IMG/VR virus record: IMGVR_UViG_3300046454_000397
Coordinates: 1-49,297 of that record
DNA from: a virus
Length of the DNA stretch: 49,297 nt
Direction: 5' to 3' (one strand)
A program made the translations under genes and the position numbers. Positions within the stretch are counted from its first letter, which is position 1; each line of letters begins with the position of its first letter. The notes beneath the pieces are model-generated. The model worked only from the letters and a program-made list of their open reading frames with translations, made no database searches and was not told the origin of the DNA. Shown here one piece after another: positions 45,821-49,297 of the stretch.

Positions 45821-46104
45821 GTGGTTCTGCCCAGGACATCCTGCGCCGCGGACTCTCTTAAGAGAGAGTCCCGCGCGCGGATCGTGTCTTTTTTCGTTGT
45901 GGTTCTGCTGGTTCTGAATGGTTCCGGTCGCCATAACTACTTGTCCTGTAAGGGCCACACCGCCGAGCTGGTTCTGCTGGTTTCCTGCTGGTTCAACGGA
46001 CGTAAACTAGCAGATGTTTGATAATAGCAAATCATTCTGGTCCGGCGCACGTAAGTCCTTTCTCTGTAAGCTCCAGAAATGCGCACTGGTTCAGGCTGGT
46101 TCCG
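45821..46104. other. Iteron-like GGTTC repeats, putative replication origin
   Basis: Within and just beside the 246-bp gap between RusA and the RepA-like gene, the core GGTTC (or one-base variants) occurs at about 45823, 45901, 45910, 45920, 45970, 45979, 45990, 46039, 46088 and 46098. Neighbours in a cluster are 9-11 bp apart and clusters about 50 bp apart, so they face the same side of the helix. The gap also has the A+T-rich stretch 46002-46034 inside an otherwise G+C-rich genome. A helicase loader or initiator bound here is plausible. Apart from a hairpin and the repeats, I see no gene in this gap. Confidence 0.5.
45850..45871. other. Perfect 8-bp inverted repeat in the putative origin
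   Basis: GGACTCTC (45850-45857) and GAGAGTCC (45864-45871) form a perfect 8-bp stem with the loop TTAAGA. A run of six T follows only 16 nt later on the plus strand, so it is not a standard terminator. It may be an operator or a DNA cruciform element beside the origin. Confidence 0.5.
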
Positions 46105-47612
46105 GCCGTATTCTTTTTCGCGCCTAGGTATGTGTTTTTTATCAAGCCCAAAACGTGCAGCCGATCCAGGCCCTCGTCGACGACCTTTCCACGCTTCAGA
46201 CCTGCCAGCGCGATCGTCTCCCGGCGCGAGAAGCGCGTCTTCACGTTGCCCAGGTTCGCCGCCGCCTTCCACAGCGCGCCGAGCACCGGGTCGACCAGCA
46301 GGTCGGTCAGGTCGTCCGCCGCGGCGTCGAAGTCCGCCGGGGTGGTGCGCAGCACGACCGTCGTGACGTCGCGCCCCTTCTCGTCCTGCCCCACGGTGAC
46401 GACCTGCAGCTCGCCGCGCAGGGGCTCCGGCTCTGCCCAGTCCTTCGCCTTGGCGCTGAAGGCGTGCGCGCCTAGCTTGCCGATCTTCTGCACCTGGAAG
46501 GCGAAGTCGCAGGCCGGCAGCATCACCGAGCTGCCGCGCATGCGCGTCTTGTCGCCGTGCCCCATGTGGTGCACCGGCACGCAGCAGCAGCGGAGCTGCC
46601 GCGACAGCGCCGTCAGGTGCTGCACGAAGCGGTTCATGTCGTCGGTGGCGGACTCGTTGCCGGGGCCGAAGTTCTGCGCCTGCGTGTCCACGACGAGTAG
46701 CGCGATGCCGTCCGGGAAGCGCTTCCGGATGGCTCGCAGCCACCGGGCCGCGTCTTCGGCGTCGCAGAGCTGCCCAGGCTGCCGCGTCACGACGAGCGGC
46801 GGCCGCTTGCCAAGCTCGATGCCGTGGTGCTGCAGCTCGGCGCGCAGGCGCTTCTTCAGGCCGTCGCGGCCCTCGCCGATCATGTAGACCACGGGGCCGT
46901 GCACGTCGACCTCGTGCCCGAACCAGTGCGTGAGCTGCTCGAAGGCGACGTGCAGCGCGAGCGATAGCACGAACGGCGTCTTGCCGGCGGCGCTGTCGCC
47001 GTAGAACTGTCCCAGGCCCGTGCGCGGGATCAGGTTGTGCACGAGGAACTCGTAGCCGCCGGCTTCGGCCAGGAACTCGTCGGCATCCTGGAGCAGCGAA
47101 TCGAAACCAGATTCTGAACTTTTTTCTGCCCCCGTGTCGGGTTTGAACCACTCGGCGGCCACCTGCTTGGCGGGCTGGCTGAAGGCTTGCGCAGCGCCGG
47201 GACGCTTGCTGGCGACGCGCGCGAGGTCGCGGCTGACCCAGTTGCGCCGTCCATAGCGCGCCGGTTCCTTGGAGTCGTCCACTTCGCCGCGGCCCCACGC
47301 GGTACGCGTCAGCAGGAAGCTGAGCGCCGCTTCGCCGTGCCCTCGCGCGGCGAGCAGCACCGAGCGCTCGACTTCCGCGAAGGCTTCGTTCGCGGACCAG
47401 CCAGGGTGCCCGATGACGTCGCGCAGGTGGTGCCAGTCGGCGTCGAGCATCGCCGCGTGGTGCGGCTCGACGGCCTCGAAGGTCGCGGCGATCTCGTCGG
47501 CGCTTGGCGGCGCGCCCTGGCCCTTCGGCAGCGCCACCACTCCGCCCGCGGCGCCGGTGTCTTCACCGATGCCGAAGCGTTCGCGCGCCCAGTCGAGGAA
47601 GCTAGACGTCAC
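46032..47612 (-). CDS. RepA-like hexameric replicative helicase (AAA ATPase)
   Basis: 526 aa from a GTG; the start overlaps the PrimPol stop by 11 nt. Residues 1-160 are a helical N-terminal region. The RecA-type core has Walker A YGDSAAGKT (204-212), Walker B IALLVVDTQ (303-311) and CVPVHHMGHGDKTRMRGSS (344-362), all features of RepA/AAA_25 replicative helicases. The C-terminal part is a winged-helix-like tail (LGLIKNTYLGAKKNTAG). With the upstream primase-polymerase it would form the primosome, encoded as two proteins rather than a fusion. Its 3' end overlaps the iteron-like repeats. Confidence 0.85.
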   Translation of the reverse strand: MTSSFLDWARERFGIGEDTGAAGGVVALPKGQGAPPSADEIAATFEAVEPHHAAMLDADWHHLRDVIGHPGWSANEAFAEVERSVLLAARGHGEAALSFLLTRTAWGRGEVDDSKEPARYGRRNWVSRDLARVASKRPGAAQAFSQPAKQVAAEWFKPDTGAEKSSESGFDSLLQDADEFLAEAGGYEFLVHNLIPRTGLGQFYGDSAAGKTPFVLSLALHVAFEQLTHWFGHEVDVHGPVVYMIGEGRDGLKKRLRAELQHHGIELGKRPPLVVTRQPGQLCDAEDAARWLRAIRKRFPDGIALLVVDTQAQNFGPGNESATDDMNRFVQHLTALSRQLRCCCVPVHHMGHGDKTRMRGSSVMLPACDFAFQVQKIGKLGAHAFSAKAKDWAEPEPLRGELQVVTVGQDEKGRDVTTVVLRTTPADFDAAADDLTDLLVDPVLGALWKAAANLGNVKTRFSRRETIALAGLKRGKVVDEGLDRLHVLGLIKNTYLGAKKNTAGTSLNQCAFLELTEKGLTCAGPE

Positions 47613-48168
47613 GGACTTGGAGCCCGCTGCCGAGGTAGTGGTCGCCGGTCATCGTCACGTAGCCGGCAGGGCCGGTGCCGAAGACCTGCCACTCGGGAAG
47701 CTTCTCGCAGTGGGGCGGCGGGGGCGCCTTCAGCGTCGTGCGCGTGCGCTGTCCCAGCTTGAAGAGGCCGTCGGCCGCGGCGATCCAAAGATGCAGCCCG
47801 TAGCCTGACGGGCTGACCTCGCAGTAGCTGCGGCCGGCGACGTTGAGCGTCTCTTCGGCCCAGTCCGACACGGCGCCAGTTTTCGGGTCGCGGCATGCGT
47901 CCATGTCGACGCAGAGCACCGGCGAGCGTTCCGGTTTCAGCAGGCCGCCGGTCATCACGAGTCCGATGCCGGTGGCGTCGTTGATCGGTCCTTCTTCTAG
48001 CACGTCGGCGAGTTCGCGCCACCTGGACGCATCGCGCGTGCTGCAGTCCGGGACCTTGGTGCGCCTGCCGCCGGCGTTTTCGCGCAGCGTCCACCGCAGC
48101 CATCTGCGGTGCTTGCTCCAGTCGGCGAAGAGGGGGAGAGACAGCAACCGCGCGAGCGCGTCAGACAT
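47602..48168 (-). CDS. Primase-polymerase (PrimPol-type) domain protein
   Basis: 188 aa with ATG start. Motifs of phage bifunctional primase/polymerase N-terminal domains: WLRWTLRENAGGRRTKVP (23-40), DATGIGLVM (64-72), LCVDMDAC with catalytic D88 and D90 (85-92), and the SPSGYGLHLWI motif with H126 (119-129). The domain synthesises primers de novo. It lacks a helicase part, which is supplied by the next gene. Divergent from the SNF2 gene by 106 bp, it begins the leftward replication unit. Confidence 0.9.
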   Translation of the reverse strand: MSDALARLLSLPLFADWSKHRRWLRWTLRENAGGRRTKVPDCSTRDASRWRELADVLEEGPINDATGIGLVMTGGLLKPERSPVLCVDMDACRDPKTGAVSDWAEETLNVAGRSYCEVSPSGYGLHLWIAAADGLFKLGQRTRTTLKAPPPPHCEKLPEWQVFGTGPAGYVTMTGDHYLGSGLQVRDV

Positions 48169-48221
48169 GATGGCGCGGAACCTACCACGGCACCGGCGCT
48201 GCGCAACAGAAAAGAAAATTG

Positions 48222-48262
48222 CGGGAAAGTCTTTGACAGCCCCGCGGCGCGGCTGGTAGTAA
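48222..48262 (+). promoter_or_regulatory. Promoter of the rightward arm
   Basis: GAAAGTCTTTGACAGCC repeats the core found in the two leaderless promoters (GAAAGTGTTTGACAGTC), giving a perfect TTGACA (48233-48238). A weak -10 such as TAGTAA (48257-48262, 18-bp spacer) lies 12 nt before the ATG at 48275. The 106-bp divergent interval must also hold the leftward promoter for PrimPol, but no clear box for it is visible. Confidence 0.6.
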
Positions 48263-48274
48263 TCAACGCCGTCG

Positions 48275-49297
48275 ATGCAGCTCTACGAGCACCAAGTTTC
48301 CGGCGCCGAGTTCCTGGCCGCGCGCGATCGCGCGATGCTGTGGGACGAGCAGGGCCTCGGGAAGACCGTGACGGCGATCGTCGCCGCCGACGCTGCGAAG
48401 TGCAACCGCGTACTGGTCTGCTGTCCGAGCGTGGTGCTGCTGAACTGGGCGCGCGAGTGGAGCGTCTGGTCTCCGAACCGGACGGTCCAGATCATCGACG
48501 CCGGCGACGTGCAGCTCGACGGCAGCGCGGTCGTACTCGTCACCCACGACCTGTTGCGGTCGCCGCGCGTCTGGGCACAACTGCGAGCGGCGAAGTTCGA
48601 GCTGCTGGTGGTCGACGAGGCGCACAACTTCCGGAACCGCACGGCCCAGCGCAGCAAGCGCTTGTGGGGCGTCAGGGCGAAGCCCGACGTGCCGCGGCTG
48701 GTCGCGCAGTTCCCGCGCGTCTGGCCGCTGACCGGCACGCCGATGCCCAACAACGCCGCCGAGTTGTGGGCGCCGCTGTGGGCGCTCTGGCCCGACGAGT
48801 TCGCCGGCTACACGATGTTCCGCGAGCGCTACTGCCAGCTCGCGCACAGCGACTACACGCCCGACCGTGTCAAGGTGGTCGGCAACAAGAATCTGGGCGA
48901 GCTGCGCGCCAAGCTGGCCGGCAAGTTCCTGCGCAGGCTGAAGTCGGAGTGCCTGTCGCTGCCTGAGCGGCGCTTCGAGCAGGTCGTGGTCGGCACCGGG
49001 CGGTTGCCGCCCGACCTGCAGCGGGCCAACGCCATGGTGCGGGCCGCCTGGGAGGGCGCCGTTGCGGAGGGCAACGGGTTGGCAGCGGCCAGCGAGTCGC
49101 TGGAGTTCGCGACGTGGCGGCGTCTCTGCGGCACCGCCAAAGCCGCCGCCGCGGCCGAGATGCTGGCCGCCGAGCTGGCCGACGGCGCGCTGGGCAAGGT
49201 CGTAGTGTTCGTGCACCACCGGGACGTCATGCGCGTGATCGCGGAGCGGCTGGTGTCGTACGGCGTGCGCTGGCGGGCCGGCGACATGACCGGGAAG
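48275..49297 (+). CDS. SNF2-family helicase, N-terminal part (gene continues at the left end)
   Basis: Start ATG at 48275 follows the promoter closely. Visible motifs are Walker A DEQGLGKT (24-31, K30), motif Ia region VLVCCPSVVLLNWAREW, motif II DEAH (114-117) and motif III LTGTP (152-156). The frame is open to the window end and continues at base 2 of the left end to the stop at 334. The family remodels protein-DNA complexes or drives branch migration. At the join, the codon differs between the two copies (CGG Arg here, CTG Leu at the left end), which is most easily read as population variation or an end-of-contig error. Confidence 0.9.
   Translation, partial: MQLYEHQVSGAEFLAARDRAMLWDEQGLGKTVTAIVAADAAKCNRVLVCCPSVVLLNWAREWSVWSPNRTVQIIDAGDVQLDGSAVVLVTHDLLRSPRVWAQLRAAKFELLVVDEAHNFRNRTAQRSKRLWGVRAKPDVPRLVAQFPRVWPLTGTPMPNNAAELWAPLWALWPDEFAGYTMFRERYCQLAHSDYTPDRVKVVGNKNLGELRAKLAGKFLRRLKSECLSLPERRFEQVVVGTGRLPPDLQRANAMVRAAWEGAVAEGNGLAAASESLEFATWRRLCGTAKAAAAAEMLAAELADGALGKVVVFVHHRDVMRVIAERLVSYGVRWRAGDMTGK
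49255..49297. repeat. Right copy of the 43-bp terminal overlap
   Basis: Matches bases 1-43 at 42 of 43 positions. The overlap keeps the helicase frame and implies a unit genome of about 49,254 bp. Confidence 0.85.

Noticed and set aside
46014-46025. Possible rightward -10 box GATAAT in the origin gap
   Set aside because: No -35 at a suitable distance and no rightward gene follows; it is kept only as part of the A+T-rich stretch.
1-49297. tRNA genes, CRISPR arrays, insertion sequences, integrase and attachment sites
   Set aside because: I looked for cloverleaf-like segments, regular repeat-spacer patterns, transposase motifs and tyrosine or serine recombinase motifs and could support none by eye.

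Overview
The window is a nearly complete, probably circular or circularly permuted genome of a tailed double-stranded DNA phage. Bases 1-43 and 49255-49297 are the same sequence with one mismatch. The reading frame of an SNF2-family helicase runs off the right end and resumes at the left end, so the unit genome is about 49,254 bp. Base composition is strongly G+C rich, GTG starts are frequent, and most neighbouring genes overlap by 4 nt (ATGA or GTGA). This fits a phage of a high-GC proteobacterium, but the host cannot be named from the sequence. I recognise no integrase, excisionase or Mu-type transposase.

Rightward arm (48275 across the junction to 9318): SNF2 helicase, DUF2800 nuclease-like protein, DUF2815 ssDNA-binding-like protein, a DUF3820-like protein, a family A DNA polymerase with 3'-5' exonuclease, then a run of small, often Cys-rich proteins and a small HTH protein. 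The polymerase gene carries an intein. Inside the intein, in a different reading frame, lies an apparently intact HNH-type homing endonuclease gene. A DUF6378 gene runs leftward inside this arm.

Leftward arm (48168 down to 9320): primase-polymerase and RepA-like hexameric helicase as separate genes, a repeat-rich noncoding region that may be an origin, a RusA-type resolvase, HTH and Cys-rich small proteins, a truncated DNA methyltransferase, small and large terminase, several small early-type genes driven by two duplicated promoters, a signal-peptide-bearing 629-residue protein, a 1605-residue tailspike-like protein, and a Mu-like head module (DUF935 portal, gpF-like minor head protein, gpI-like protease/scaffold, decoration protein, gpT-like major capsid). 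These are followed by virion and tail proteins, including a beta-helix protein, a gpG-like tail completion protein, two short paralogue-like proteins where a tape measure might lie, and large baseplate or fibre proteins. The arm ends with small membrane proteins (candidate lysis genes), a lipoprotein and an Acb2-like anti-CBASS protein.

The two arms diverge from about 48169-48274 and converge at 9318/9320. The replication genes make a plausible self-sufficient replisome: PrimPol, RepA-like helicase, PolA, ssDNA-binding protein, SNF2 helicase and RusA. Several promoters have a -10 box ending only 7-8 nt before a start codon, which predicts leaderless or near-leaderless mRNAs.
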